From: Nonomuraea sp. PA05
GTDB taxonomy: Bacteria; Actinomycetota; Actinomycetes; Streptosporangiales; Streptosporangiaceae
Reading direction: 5' to 3'
DNA length: 64,000 nt
NCBI RefSeq assembly: GCF_008086045.1
Contig: NZ_VSEY01000003.1
Coordinates: 248,001 to 312,000, forward strand
Shown piece after piece: positions 8,693-17,882 of the stretch (positions within the stretch are counted from its first letter, which is position 1; every line of letters begins with the position of its first letter). The translations under genes and the position numbers were made by a program. Below the pieces are notes generated by a model, which worked only from the letters and a program-made list of their open reading frames with translations, was not told the DNA's origin and did no database searches.

Positions 8693-9154
8693 TCATTCCC
8701 CGGCGCGCAGCTCCTTGCAGGCGAGCGCGAGCAGCGTCACCACGACCGCCGCGACGCCCGGCCCGACCAGCAGCGGCGTGGTCAGCTCGCCCGCGTGCCA
8801 GGCCGCCGCGATGACGGCCGCCGACGTCAGCACCGCCACGCCGAACATCGCGCCCCACAGCGGCAGCACGTGCAGGTACGCGAACAGCAGCGGGAAGGCC
8901 ACCCACACGAACGGCGGCGCCGCCACGGCCAGCACGAGCCACCCGGCGGTCACCAGCCCCAGCCACACCTGCCCCGCGACGGGCCGGCGCTGGAGGACGG
9001 GGCCGGCCGCGTACAGGATGCCGAGCAGCACGCCGCCCGCGGCCGGACCGGCACGGCCCTCGCGCAGGACGCCGATCACGGCGATCGCCAGCAGCCCGCA
9101 GACCGTGACGTGTATCGCCCACCTCAGCAGCCGCAACGCAACGTCAGTCATCAT
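8693..9154 (-). CDS. lone N-terminal membrane domain of a sensor kinase
   Basis: 153 aa with about five hydrophobic segments. The pattern (ILYAAGPVL, then WLVLAVAAPPFVWVAFPLLF, YLHVLPLW, and LLVGPGVAAVVVTLLALACK) closely matches, by memory, the membrane sensor region of actinomycete NarL-type histidine kinases. Those continue into a cytosolic dimerisation and kinase core, but this protein stops right after the last membrane segment (CKELRAGE). No kinase core follows in any frame. The start overlaps the permease stop (ATGATGACTGA), which implies translational coupling; a second ATG three bases later is equally possible. Confidence 0.6.
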   Translation of the reverse strand: MMTDVALRLLRWAIHVTVCGLLAIAVIGVLREGRAGPAAGGVLLGILYAAGPVLQRRPVAGQVWLGLVTAGWLVLAVAAPPFVWVAFPLLFAYLHVLPLWGAMFGVAVLTSAAVIAAAWHAGELTTPLLVGPGVAAVVVTLLALACKELRAGE

Positions 9155-10604
9155 TACCAAGAGTAACCGCACGGCGGGGGCGCGCGAAAGCGGTGATCGA
9201 GAAGTACAGCAGCCCGGCCAGCACGAGCGCGATCACCACGCCGATGTTCGCCGTCCCGAAGGTGCCGGCCTTCAGCTCGTCGCTCATCAGGAAGCCGACG
9301 ACCCGGGCGATGTTCGGGTCGCCTGAGGTGATCAGCCCGAGCCCGGCGATCGACGCCACGACCAGCGACACCAGGCCCGGCCAGTTGAGCGCGGGCGCGC
9401 CCGCCCGCAGCAGCCGCTCGTCGTAGGCCCGCCCGCCGGCCCGCAGCCGCCACATGTCGACCAGGAAGATCGCGACCCAGGCCGCCATCACGACGCCGGC
9501 GATCGCCAGGAACGCCTGGAACGTGGCCAGGAAGCTGGTGGAGACGAACAGCAGGTAGTAGCCGCCGAGCACCATGAGCAGCCCGTCGATCAGCACCGCG
9601 AAGTGCCGCCTGACGGGCACGCCGAGCGCCAGCATCGACAGCCCGGACGAGTAGATGTCCATGATCGCGCCGGCCAGGAAGCCGCCGACGGCGGTCAGCA
9701 GGTACGGCACCAGGAACCAGGTCGGCAACGCCCCCGCCAGCGCCGCCACCGGGTTGGCCCCCGCCGCCTCGGCCAGCGTGGGATCGCCCCCGACGAGCAG
9801 CACCCCGAACACGAGCAGCACCAGCGGCGGCAGCGCGCCCCCGAGCGTCGTCCACAGGGCCACCGCGCGCGGGGGAGAGCTGGCGGGCAGGTAGCGGGAG
9901 TAGTCGGCGCCGCAGTTGACCCAGCCCAGGCCCAGCAGGGTCATGGCGAAGATGATCCCGCCGACCCAGCCGCCCGCGCCCGACGTGGTCTCCAGCGAGC
10001 CCGCGCCGAGCCTGGGCACCATGAGGATCAGGTAGACGACCGTGAGCGCGATGAACGCGTACGTCAGGTAACGCTGCACCGCCATGATCATGGCGTGGCC
10101 GTACACGCCGACCGCGATCACCACGACCGCCGCGACGGCGAAGCAGATCGCCGTGGCCGCCGTGGGCGGGGTGCCGGGCTCCAGCCGGGCCGTCTCCGGC
10201 AGACCGGGGCCGAGCCGCCTGATGATCTCCGCGCCGCTCTGCGCCGCGAGCGTGACGAGCACGATCTCCCAGCCGACGTTGGAGATGTAGCTGAACAGCG
10301 TCGGCAGCTTGTTGCCCTGGTAGCCGAACGCCGCCCGCCCCAGCGTCATCGTCGGCACCCCCGACCTGGCGCCACCGACGGCGACCAGGCCGACCAGCAG
10401 GAACGACAGCCCGTACCCGACCGCCCCGGCGATGATCGCCGGGATCACGCCCAGCCCGAGCCCGACGACGTAGACGCCGAACGCCACCCCGAACAGCGAC
10501 AGGTTCGAGCCCGCCCAGGGCCAGAACAGATCTCTCGGCCGGCCGCGCCGTTCCCCTGCTGGGACCGCGTTGATGCCGTTCTGCTCGACCGTCATCGTGC
10601 TCAT
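9144..10604 (-). CDS. NCS1-type cytosine/purine permease
   Basis: 486 aa with about twelve membrane segments. The N-terminal segment FWPWAGSNLSLFGVAFGVYV and the following glycine-rich helices match the nucleobase:cation symporter-1 family (CodB, PurP, FcyB). Family members bring cytosine, purines or related heterocycles in with protons or sodium. It is the first gene of a two-gene unit with the sensor-kinase-like membrane protein, and lies divergent to an MFS efflux pump. A 9-bp inverted repeat occupies the 78-bp gap between them. The exact substrate cannot be read from sequence. Confidence 0.87.
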   Translation of the reverse strand: MSTMTVEQNGINAVPAGERRGRPRDLFWPWAGSNLSLFGVAFGVYVVGLGLGVIPAIIAGAVGYGLSFLLVGLVAVGGARSGVPTMTLGRAAFGYQGNKLPTLFSYISNVGWEIVLVTLAAQSGAEIIRRLGPGLPETARLEPGTPPTAATAICFAVAAVVVIAVGVYGHAMIMAVQRYLTYAFIALTVVYLILMVPRLGAGSLETTSGAGGWVGGIIFAMTLLGLGWVNCGADYSRYLPASSPPRAVALWTTLGGALPPLVLLVFGVLLVGGDPTLAEAAGANPVAALAGALPTWFLVPYLLTAVGGFLAGAIMDIYSSGLSMLALGVPVRRHFAVLIDGLLMVLGGYYLLFVSTSFLATFQAFLAIAGVVMAAWVAIFLVDMWRLRAGGRAYDERLLRAGAPALNWPGLVSLVVASIAGLGLITSGDPNIARVVGFLMSDELKAGTFGTANIGVVIALVLAGLLYFSITAFARPRRAVTLGNDD

Positions 10605-10613
10605 GATCGGACG

Positions 10614-10640
10614 TTACCCATCTTCTCCGGTGATGGGCAA
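10614..10640. promoter_or_regulatory. inverted repeat in divergent promoter region
   Basis: Arms TTACCCATC and GATGGGCAA (8 of 9 matching) separated by nine bases. It sits between the divergent permease and MFS starts, so a shared regulator could bind here. No regulator gene lies next to it. Confidence 0.45.
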
Positions 10641-10682
10641 AGAAACGGCTGTAAGGCGATATTTCAGGCACTGATGGGAAGC

Positions 10683-12113
10683 ATGGGCGAGATGATGAAG
10701 GAGGAGCCCGGCACCGACACACGACGGCGCGCGCTCGCCGTGTGCCTGGTCTCCGCCTTCATGACCGGTCTCGACGTGAGCATCGTCAACGTCGCGCTGC
10801 CGTCCATCAAGGCAGGGCTGCACGCCAGCGAGGACGGCCTGCAGTGGACGCTGTCCGGCTACGCCCTCACGTTCGGCCTGCTCCTCGTCCCCGCCGGACG
10901 GCTGGGCGACGCCAGGAGCCGCAGGACCATCTTCCTGTGGGCCGTGGTCCTGTTCACGCTCTCCAGCGCGTTCTGCGGCTTCGCCTGGAACATGAACGTG
11001 CTGATCGCCGCCCGCCTCGTGCAGGGCATGGCGGCCGGGATGCTCAACCCGCAGGTGTCGGGGCTGATCCAGCAGATGTTCCACGGGTACGAACGAGGCC
11101 GCGCCTTCGGCGCGCTCGGCGCCACCATCGGCGTCTCCACGGCGGCCGGGCCGCTGATCGGCGGGGCGCTGGTGACCGTGTTCGGCGCCGACCACGGCTG
11201 GCGGTGGGTGTTCCTGGTGAACCTGCCGATCGGGCTGGCGCTGCTGCCCCTGGCCTACCGGCTGCTGCCGCGCCCCCAGTACGTGCACACGCGGCCGGAG
11301 AGCATGGACCCGGTCGGCGTGCTGCTGCTCGGGGTCGGCGTGGCAGGGCTGCTGCTGCCGTTCATCCAGCGGCACCAGTGGGAGGGGGCGGCCAAGTGGT
11401 TGCTCGTGCCGGCCGCGCTGCTGGTGCTGGCCGGGTTCGTGACGTGGGAGCGGTTCTACCGGCGTGAGCCGCTGGTGAAGCTGGAGCTCTTCCGCAAACG
11501 CTCGTACAGCCTCGGATCGGCGATCGCGCTGTTCTACTTCGCCGGGTTCACCGGCATCTTCTTCATCTTCACGCTCTACCTGCAGAGCGGCCACGGCTAC
11601 AGCCCGCTGCAGGCCGGGCTGGCCATCACGCCGTTCGCGCTCGGCTCCGCCTCGGCCGCCATGGTCGGCGGGCACCTCGTGTCGCGCATGGGACGGCGGC
11701 TGGTCGCCATCGGGCTGAGCATGGTGATCGTCGGGCTGCTGGCCACCATGGCCGCCACCGCGCTGGTGCCCGGCGCGGCGACCGGGCTGGCCACCGCGCT
11801 GCCGCTGCTGGTCGCGGGCATGGGCAGCGGCCTGGTGATCTCGCCCAACCAGGCCATCACGCTGTCGGAGGTGCCGCCCTCCGGCGGCGGGAGCGCCGCC
11901 GGGGTGCTGCAGACGGGGCAGCGACTCGGCTCGGCGATCGGCATCGCGGCGGCGGGGACGACGTTCTTCGGGTCGCTGGACGAGGGCTGGGCGGCGGCCT
12001 TCCGTCACGGCCTGGTCGTGGTGCTGTCGTCGGTGTGCATCGCCCTGGCGGCGGCCCTGTACGACCTGGTACGCAGCCACCGCGACAGGGAGGCGGCCCG
12101 TGCTGACGCCTGA
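10683..12113 (+). CDS. MFS drug transporter, DHA2 (EmrB/QacA) type
   Basis: 476 aa with about fourteen hydrophobic segments, the count expected for 14-TM DHA2 drug:proton antiporters. The motif region LDVSIVNVALPSIKAGL lies in helix 1 (motif D1 of the family), GRLGDARSRR is motif A between helices 2 and 3, and GALGATIGVSTAAGPLIGG is motif C in helix 5. It probably exports a hydrophobic or cationic compound. Several in-frame ATGs occur; I prefer 10683 because GGGAAGC precedes it. The frame extends far upstream but overlaps the divergent permease. Confidence 0.87.
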   Translation: MGEMMKEEPGTDTRRRALAVCLVSAFMTGLDVSIVNVALPSIKAGLHASEDGLQWTLSGYALTFGLLLVPAGRLGDARSRRTIFLWAVVLFTLSSAFCGFAWNMNVLIAARLVQGMAAGMLNPQVSGLIQQMFHGYERGRAFGALGATIGVSTAAGPLIGGALVTVFGADHGWRWVFLVNLPIGLALLPLAYRLLPRPQYVHTRPESMDPVGVLLLGVGVAGLLLPFIQRHQWEGAAKWLLVPAALLVLAGFVTWERFYRREPLVKLELFRKRSYSLGSAIALFYFAGFTGIFFIFTLYLQSGHGYSPLQAGLAITPFALGSASAAMVGGHLVSRMGRRLVAIGLSMVIVGLLATMAATALVPGAATGLATALPLLVAGMGSGLVISPNQAITLSEVPPSGGGSAAGVLQTGQRLGSAIGIAAAGTTFFGSLDEGWAAAFRHGLVVVLSSVCIALAAALYDLVRSHRDREAARADA

Positions 12114-12141
12114 CAGGGCGGCGTCGCACGGCCGAGCGAGG

Positions 12142-13125
12142 TCACGATGCCAGGATCCGCGCCTCCAGCTCCGGATCGAGGCCCTTGAGCGGCCGGTCGG
12201 CCCGCTGCGGCGCCTGCCCGCCGAGCCCGCGCAGCCAGGCCCACGTGTCGGCCACCGTCTCCTCCACCGGCCGCACCCGCAGCCCCTCCGCCAAGGCCTT
12301 GCTGACATCCCCGCCGTGCAGGAAGTCGTACTCGGCGCCCACCAGCCAGAACGGCAGCCCGACCCACGGCTCCACCCCGGCCGCCAGCAGCCGCTCAGGC
12401 TCGATCCAGCGCAGCTCGGCGTCGGAGCCGATCACCTTGACGCACGTCTCCAGCATGTCGCGCATCGTCGTCGCCCCCAGCGGTGACACCAGGTTGAACG
12501 CCCCGCCGGCACCCCGCGCCGCCGCCTCCAGGCACCACACGGCCAGGTCACGGGCGTCGATGTACTGGATGCCGCGATCCGCCGGCCCCGGCGCGACCAC
12601 GGGGCCGCCGCGCGCGATCCTGTTCAGCCACCACGGCAGCCGCCCCACGTTCTCGTGCGGCCCGATGATCAGCCCGGCCCTGGCCAGCAGCGCCCGCTCG
12701 CCGAACGCGGCCACGGCCCCCAGCTCGCCGCCCGCCTTGTTGCGCGCGTAGTCGGCCTCGCCGTCGTCGGCCGAGGCCGTCACCACGGGCGCGCTCTCGT
12801 CGGCGCCGTACGGCACCGGCTCGGCGTAGGCGGACCTGCTGGAGACGTACACGTAGGAGCCGGCCCGCCCGGCCAGCAGCGCCGCCGCGTCCCTGACGGC
12901 CGAGGGCGCCAGCGACCAGGTGTCCACGACGACGTCCCACTCGCCGCCGCGCTCCAGCTCCGCCAGGCCGCCGGGCGCCGAGCGGTCGCCGCGCAACGCC
13001 GTCACCCCGGCGGGCGGCTCGTGGCTGCCCCGGTTGAACGTCGTCACCTCCCAGCCCGACGCCAGCGCCTCGTCGACGAACACCCGGCCCACGAACCCCG
13101 TGCCACCCAGCACCAGAACCTTCAT
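12142..13125 (-). CDS. NAD-dependent epimerase/dehydratase family protein
   Basis: 327 aa extended/atypical SDR. The N-terminal Rossmann turn is GGTGFVG (residues 7-13), followed by TTFNRGSHEP, which suggests NADP preference through the arginine after strand 2. The Y-x-x-x-K catalytic pair appears as YARNKAGGE. Actinomycete homologues are usually annotated as reductases of unknown substrate. It is convergent with the MFS gene (28-bp gap) and divergent from the sensor kinase. ATG at 13125. Confidence 0.82.
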   Translation of the reverse strand: MKVLVLGGTGFVGRVFVDEALASGWEVTTFNRGSHEPPAGVTALRGDRSAPGGLAELERGGEWDVVVDTWSLAPSAVRDAAALLAGRAGSYVYVSSRSAYAEPVPYGADESAPVVTASADDGEADYARNKAGGELGAVAAFGERALLARAGLIIGPHENVGRLPWWLNRIARGGPVVAPGPADRGIQYIDARDLAVWCLEAAARGAGGAFNLVSPLGATTMRDMLETCVKVIGSDAELRWIEPERLLAAGVEPWVGLPFWLVGAEYDFLHGGDVSKALAEGLRVRPVEETVADTWAWLRGLGGQAPQRADRPLKGLDPELEARILAS

Positions 13126-13249
13126 GGCCCCACCCTGGCCTCCGCACGCCCCTGCCGGAAGGCGTGCACGCCGTCAGCGGAATCGCCGGGAGCGAAACAT
13201 GTACGGAGAGTATCCGTCGATCACATGGGGGGCGTCAGGGGCGGGTAAA

Positions 13250-13269
13250 TGTCACAGACAGTGATGACA
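13250..13269. promoter_or_regulatory. inverted repeat upstream of sensor kinase
   Basis: TGTCACAGACAGTGATGACA contains nested inverted repeats (TGTCA/TGACA and TCAC/GTGA) and ends ten bases before the kinase start. It could be an operator or part of the 5' leader. No regulator can be assigned. Confidence 0.3.
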
Positions 13270-13279
13270 GGAAGGCGGG

Positions 13280-14665
13280 ATGGGATTGACAGGGTGGCTC
13301 CTCGCGCGCTCGCTCCTTCCGCGTTCGATCCGGGCGCGGATGACCACGGCCGCGACCCTGGTGGCCGCGGCCGTCTTCGCCGGCGCGTCGGCCCTGACGC
13401 TGTCCACCGTCCCGGACAACCTGCACGGGATCGTCCATACCAGGGCGGAGCTGGCGATCCGGCGGGTGGCGAGCCAGGCGCGCACCGGCACCCTGCCCGC
13501 TGAGCTGCCGACACCGGCGCGCGTCCAGCTCCTGCGCGTCCTCTCGGAGCGCGGTGAGGTGCTCGCGAGCAGCACCTCCTTCCCCCAGGACGCCCGGGTG
13601 ACCGCGTTCAGGCCGGTCAGGAGGGAGGTGATCGAGACGACCGAGCTGGACCTGGCGCGTCACCCGGACGAGCCCAGGAGCAACCACCTGCTCATGGCCA
13701 TCACCGTGCGCTCGCCGCGCGGCCCCGTCACCGTGCAGGCGGCCTCGTCGCTGGCCGACGTCGACAGGGCCCTGATGTGGATCCACCTGATCATTTACCT
13801 CGGCACGCCGTTCGTCCTCGTCCTGATCGCCATGCTGACCTGGGCCGTGGTCAGCTACGCGCTGCGGCCCGTCGGGCGGGTGCGCGCCGAGCTGGCCGAG
13901 ATCACCGGCCAGGACCTCAGCCGCCGCGTGTCCGTGCCGCCCACGGGCGACGAGATCGCCGACCTGGCCGAGACCACCAACGACACCCTCGACCGCCTGG
14001 AGCGCTCGGCCGAGACGCAACGCCGCTTCGTCGCCGACGCCTCGCACGAGCTGCGCAGCCCCATCTCCGCGCTGCGCGCCCAGCTCGAAGTGGCCCACGA
14101 CTACCCCGACGAGACGGACTGGCCGGCCACGGGCGCGCGGGCGCTGGCCGCCGCCGACCGGCTCACCGGCATCATCGACGAGCTGCTGATGCTGGCCAAG
14201 CTCGACGCGGGCGCGCTCACGCCGCGCCGCGTGGTGGACCTGTGCCGGGTGGCGGAGGAGCAGATCCGCCGCCGCGAGGGCGGCCGGGCTCCGATCTTCC
14301 TGGACGCCTGCGCGCCGGCGCCCGTCCTCGGCTCGCCCATGCAGCTCGACCGCCTGCTGACGAACCTGCTCGACAACGCCACGCGGCACACCGCGTCCAG
14401 GATCGACGTCGAGGTGGCGGTACGGGGGGATCGGGTGGTCGTGACGGTCACCGACGACGGCGACGGGATCGCGCCGGAGGACAGGGAACGGGTCTTCGAG
14501 CGGTTCACCCGGCTGGAGAGCGCCAGGGCCAAGGACAAGGGCGGCAGCGGGCTCGGGCTGCCGCTGTCCAGGGAGATCGCCACGGCGCACGGCGGCACCC
14601 TCACGGTCGCCGAGCACACCCCGGGCGCCCGCTTCGTCGCCGTTCTGCCGCTGCACCGCTCGTGA
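13280..14665 (+). CDS. sensor histidine kinase (HAMP-HisKA-HATPase)
   Basis: 461 aa. A first membrane segment spans about residues 20-40. An extracytoplasmic region of about 120 residues follows, then a second membrane segment (about 165-190) and a HAMP linker. The H-box FVADASHELRSP has phospho-acceptor His256, and the ATPase domain has NLLDNATRHT, DDGDGIAP and GGSGLGLPLS. GGAAGGCGGG precedes the ATG. No response regulator is adjacent on either side, so this is an orphan kinase whose partner is elsewhere. The sensed signal is unknown. Confidence 0.92.
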   Translation: MGLTGWLLARSLLPRSIRARMTTAATLVAAAVFAGASALTLSTVPDNLHGIVHTRAELAIRRVASQARTGTLPAELPTPARVQLLRVLSERGEVLASSTSFPQDARVTAFRPVRREVIETTELDLARHPDEPRSNHLLMAITVRSPRGPVTVQAASSLADVDRALMWIHLIIYLGTPFVLVLIAMLTWAVVSYALRPVGRVRAELAEITGQDLSRRVSVPPTGDEIADLAETTNDTLDRLERSAETQRRFVADASHELRSPISALRAQLEVAHDYPDETDWPATGARALAAADRLTGIIDELLMLAKLDAGALTPRRVVDLCRVAEEQIRRREGGRAPIFLDACAPAPVLGSPMQLDRLLTNLLDNATRHTASRIDVEVAVRGDRVVVTVTDDGDGIAPEDRERVFERFTRLESARAKDKGGSGLGLPLSREIATAHGGTLTVAEHTPGARFVAVLPLHRS

Positions 14666-14688
14666 GCAGGGGGCCTAGACTCGGCGGC

Positions 14689-15021
14689 ATGGATCTGCGC
14701 GAGCTGTCCGAGGAGATCGAGTCCATCTCGCGGCGGTACGCCGATCACCTCGGTATCGACCGCGACGACACCTGGTTCCTGCTCAAGCTCCAGGAGGAGG
14801 TCGGTGAGCTGACGCAGGCGTTCCTCATGCTCACCGGCCGGGCCAGGACGAAGGGCCGCACCGGCGCGGAGCTCGACGCCGACTTCAGGGCGGAGCTGGC
14901 CGACGTGGTCTGCCACGTGCTGCTCATGGCCCGTCACCACGGGGTGGACCTGGAGGAGGAGATCGCGCGCAAGTGGTTGGGGCCCGCACTCCGGGGGGAG
15001 GCGGGCCCGGGGACGCGCTAG
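14689..15021 (+). CDS. MazG-like nucleotide pyrophosphohydrolase
   Basis: 110 aa, one all-alpha NTP-pyrophosphatase domain. The metal-binding pattern E-x-x-E is in LQEEVGELTQAF and the matching E-x-x-D is in FRAELADVVCHVLLMARHH. The family hydrolyses (d)NTPs to monophosphates and pyrophosphate, as a housecleaning or growth-control function. It starts 23 bp after the kinase stop on the same strand and could be cotranscribed. Its stop overlaps the convergent 5'-nucleotidase stop by four bases. The start is the ATG at 14689. Confidence 0.82.
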   Translation: MDLRELSEEIESISRRYADHLGIDRDDTWFLLKLQEEVGELTQAFLMLTGRARTKGRTGAELDADFRAELADVVCHVLLMARHHGVDLEEEIARKWLGPALRGEAGPGTR

Positions 15022-16805
15022 CCGACGACCGTGATCCGGTTGGTGACCGGGGGAGCGATCGGGTTGTTCCTGCCGAGGTGCTCGACGAAGGCGTCGATGT
15101 CCAGCGGCCCGCTCCACAGGTCCGTGCCGTCCCTGAAGGCGAGGAACGCGTCGCCGCCGCCCACCAGGAAGTTGTTGGCCGCGACCCTGATCGGCTGCGT
15201 GTCCGTCACCGGCACGCCGTCGATCTTCATGTCGGACACCTTGGAGCCCCAGGCGGCGCTCTGGCTGTAGGTGTAGGTGAAGTTCGCCGACGGCTGCAGG
15301 ATCTTGGTGAACGCCTGGTTGTTCGGCCCGCTGGTGAACTGCTGCTCCAGCACCGTCTTGAGCTGGGCGCCGGTCAGTGTGACGACCTGCATCAGGTTGT
15401 TGAACGGCTGCACCGTGAACGCCTCGCCGTAGGTGACGACGCCGGCGCCCTCGTTCGCGGGCGAGGTGGCGTACGACAGCGACGCCCGTACACCGCCGGG
15501 GTTCATCAGCGCGATCTGCGCGTTGCCGCCCGCCTGCGTGGCGGCGAGCTGGCCGTCGGCGATGAGGTCGCCGAGCGGCGACTCGCCGGACGGCGCGGCG
15601 GCGTTGGTGATGTCGGCGCTGATGGTGCCGACCGCCTTGTTCGCGACGGGCGCGACGCGGTCCTTCCACGTCTGGACGAACGCCGAGATCTCGGGGTCGG
15701 GGGCGACCGTCCGCGTCACGACGTGGTTGTCGGCGACGACGGAGGAGCGGACGATGTCGCGGGTCCGCACGTCGACGTTCAGGTCGACCTGCGTGATGAC
15801 CCGCCCGAACGAGCCGCCCTGCGAGTAGACGCGGTCGTTGCCCGCCGGGTCCTTGACCTGGCACAGGTACGCCTGGTGCGAGTGGCCGCTCAGGATCAGG
15901 TCGATCTCGGCGTCCACCTGGGTGGCGATGCGGTTGCCCGCTCCCGGGACGGCGGCGCAGGCGTCGGGCGACTGGCCGGCGGTGACCTGGTCGCCCTCGT
16001 GCACGAGCACGACCTGGGCCTTCACGCCCACCAGCTTGAGCAGCTTGGACGCCACGTTCGCGGCCTTGACCTCGTCCACGAACTTGAGGTCCTTGATGCC
16101 CTCGCTCGTGACGATGCTCGGCGTCGTCTGCGTGACGAGGCCGATGAAGCCGATCGGCACGCCGTTCATCCACTTGATGCTGACCGGCGGCAGCGCGGGC
16201 ACGCCCCAGTCGGACAGGACCTTCTTGACCTGCGCGGAGTCGGAGCCGCCGAGCGCCGCCAGGGCGTCGGTCTTCTCGTTGCGGTTCTTGAACAGGACGT
16301 TGGCGCCCACGTAGTCGAACTTGGCGCCCTTCCACTCGCCCGCGGGCGAGCAGCCGTCCACCGGGTGGCAGCCGCCGTCCATGATGCGCCGCAGCTCGGT
16401 GTAGCCCTCGTCGAACTCGTGGTTGCCGACCGCGGCGACCTTGAGCCCCAGCTTGTCCATGAACTCGATGGACGGCTCGTCGTGGTAGGCGGCCGAGATC
16501 AGCGGGGTGGCGCCGATGAGGTCGCCCTGGGCGACGGCGATGGTGTTCCTGTCGGCCAGGGCCTTCATGTGGGTGGCCACGTAGGCGGCGCCGCCGGCGT
16601 CGACCGTGTTGCCGTGCTCGTCCACCATGCGGCCGGAGGAGCCGGTGGGGGGTTCGAGGTTGCCGTGGAAGTCATTGAGCGCGAGCAGGCGTACGGGGAC
16701 CGTACGGGGGGCCTTGCTCGCGTCCGCCGGAAGGGTGGCCAGCAGGACCGCACCCGAGGCGACGGCGCCGGCCAGCGCCAGCCGGAGGAGGGAACGAGAC
16801 GTCAT
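15018..16805 (-). CDS. secreted 5'-nucleotidase/cyclic phosphodiesterase family protein
   Basis: 595 aa. A signal peptide covers about residues 1-29 (RSLLRLALAGAVASGAVLLA, then ADAS). The calcineurin-like metallophosphatase domain shows LLALNDFHGN, AQGDLIG, VGNHEFD and SGHSHQAYLC. The C-terminal 5'-nucleotidase domain runs from about residue 370, with the substrate-pocket stretch NNFLVGGGDAFLAF. Such exported enzymes release phosphate from nucleotides outside the cell. The nearby mshD and Pit genes are on separate units. Convergent with mazG. Confidence 0.9.
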   Translation of the reverse strand: MTSRSLLRLALAGAVASGAVLLATLPADASKAPRTVPVRLLALNDFHGNLEPPTGSSGRMVDEHGNTVDAGGAAYVATHMKALADRNTIAVAQGDLIGATPLISAAYHDEPSIEFMDKLGLKVAAVGNHEFDEGYTELRRIMDGGCHPVDGCSPAGEWKGAKFDYVGANVLFKNRNEKTDALAALGGSDSAQVKKVLSDWGVPALPPVSIKWMNGVPIGFIGLVTQTTPSIVTSEGIKDLKFVDEVKAANVASKLLKLVGVKAQVVLVHEGDQVTAGQSPDACAAVPGAGNRIATQVDAEIDLILSGHSHQAYLCQVKDPAGNDRVYSQGGSFGRVITQVDLNVDVRTRDIVRSSVVADNHVVTRTVAPDPEISAFVQTWKDRVAPVANKAVGTISADITNAAAPSGESPLGDLIADGQLAATQAGGNAQIALMNPGGVRASLSYATSPANEGAGVVTYGEAFTVQPFNNLMQVVTLTGAQLKTVLEQQFTSGPNNQAFTKILQPSANFTYTYSQSAAWGSKVSDMKIDGVPVTDTQPIRVAANNFLVGGGDAFLAFRDGTDLWSGPLDIDAFVEHLGRNNPIAPPVTNRITVVG

Positions 16806-16900
16806 GGCCCAAGACGTTACGGCTGGAATCTATGCAGCCAATGTCGCAAAGGTAACGATATGCCGGGCTGTCACATGGCGTTATTTGCCAGTCGGACGCC

Positions 16901-16914
16901 TAGAGTTCGTTCTG
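16901..16914 (+). promoter_or_regulatory. -10 box for leaderless mshD
   Basis: TAGAGT at 16901-16906 matches the TANNNT form of actinomycete -10 boxes and ends seven bases before the GTG at 16914, the spacing expected if transcription starts at the start codon. No ribosome-binding site is present and no clear -35 box is seen. Confidence 0.5.
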
Positions 16915-17819
16915 TGAACGCGCGCACAGAGATCAGGGAACGGCTGGACGACCAGGAGATCGCCGGGGTGCTCGGCGTGGTGGAGGCGGCGACGGAGGCG
17001 GACGGCGTGCGTCCGCTGAACGAGCACGTGATGCTGCACCTCCGCTACGGCGGCGACCCGCAGGCCCGCTCCGTGTTGCTTTGGGCGGGTTCGACGCTGG
17101 CGGGGTACGCGCACGTCGATCCCACGGACGAGGTCGAGGGGCCGAGCGTCGAACTGGTCATCCACCCCGCGCACCGCCGCCAGGGCAACGGCACGAGCCT
17201 GCTGCGCGCGGTCACCGACCTGACGAACGGCCGGCTGCGGCTGTGGGCCCACGGCGACCACGCGGGCGCCGGAGCGCTGGCCACCGCGTTCGGCTTCGAC
17301 CGGGTCCGCTCGCTGTGGCAGATGCGCCGCTCCCTGTACGCCCCGCTGGCCGCGTACACGCTGCCGCCTGGCGTGAGCCTGCGCGCGTTCGTGCCGGGAC
17401 AGGACGAGGAGGCCTGGCTCAAGGTGAACGCCGCCGCCTTCGCCCACCACCCGGAACAGGGCGCGTGGACGATGGACGACCTGCTGCTGCGCGAGCGGGA
17501 GCCCTGGTTCGACCCCGAGGGCTTCATCCTGGCCGTCCGCGGCGACCGGCTGGCCGGCTTCCACTGGACGAAGATCCACGGCTCCACCGACCATGGTCAC
17601 GAGCCGCTGGGGGAGGTGTACGTCGTCGGCGTCGACCCCTCCCAGCAGGGCACCGGCCTCGGGCGCTCGCTCACCCTCGCCGGCCTGAGTCACCTGCGCT
17701 CGCGTGGTCTCGCCCAGGCGATGCTGTACGTGGACGAGACCAACACGGCGGCGATCAGGCTGTACGAGTCCCTCGGGTTCAACCGGTGGGACGTGGACGT
17801 GATGTACGCCCCCGCGTGA
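16914..17819 (+). CDS. mshD: mycothiol synthase
   Basis: 301 aa with two tandem GNAT domains, as in MshD, which acetylates the cysteinyl amine of Cys-GlcN-Ins in the last step of mycothiol synthesis. The acetyl-CoA loop of domain 1 is HPAHRRQGNGTSLL and that of domain 2 is VDPSQQGTGLGRSLTLAGL. The C-terminal LYESLGFNRWDVDVMY is typical of the family. The frame is open far upstream, overlapping the 5'-nucleotidase gene, but homology begins at VNARTEIRERL. I therefore take GTG 16914, which has a -10-like box just upstream and no ribosome-binding site. Confidence 0.9.
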   Translation: MNARTEIRERLDDQEIAGVLGVVEAATEADGVRPLNEHVMLHLRYGGDPQARSVLLWAGSTLAGYAHVDPTDEVEGPSVELVIHPAHRRQGNGTSLLRAVTDLTNGRLRLWAHGDHAGAGALATAFGFDRVRSLWQMRRSLYAPLAAYTLPPGVSLRAFVPGQDEEAWLKVNAAAFAHHPEQGAWTMDDLLLREREPWFDPEGFILAVRGDRLAGFHWTKIHGSTDHGHEPLGEVYVVGVDPSQQGTGLGRSLTLAGLSHLRSRGLAQAMLYVDETNTAAIRLYESLGFNRWDVDVMYAPA

Positions 17820-17882
17820 CTTGCTGTATGTCTCGCGTGGCGTGTATTACGCCCCGTGTGACGTGCATTGCGCCTCGCGCGA

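Noticed and set aside
6996..9326. A 776-codon frame over the alkyl sulfatase
   Set aside because: Shadow of the sulfatase in another frame; low-complexity Arg/Pro-rich product.
14973..16913. N-terminal extension of mycothiol synthase by about 650 residues
   Set aside because: It is antisense to the 5'-nucleotidase gene; MshD is complete from GTG 16914 at about 300 residues.
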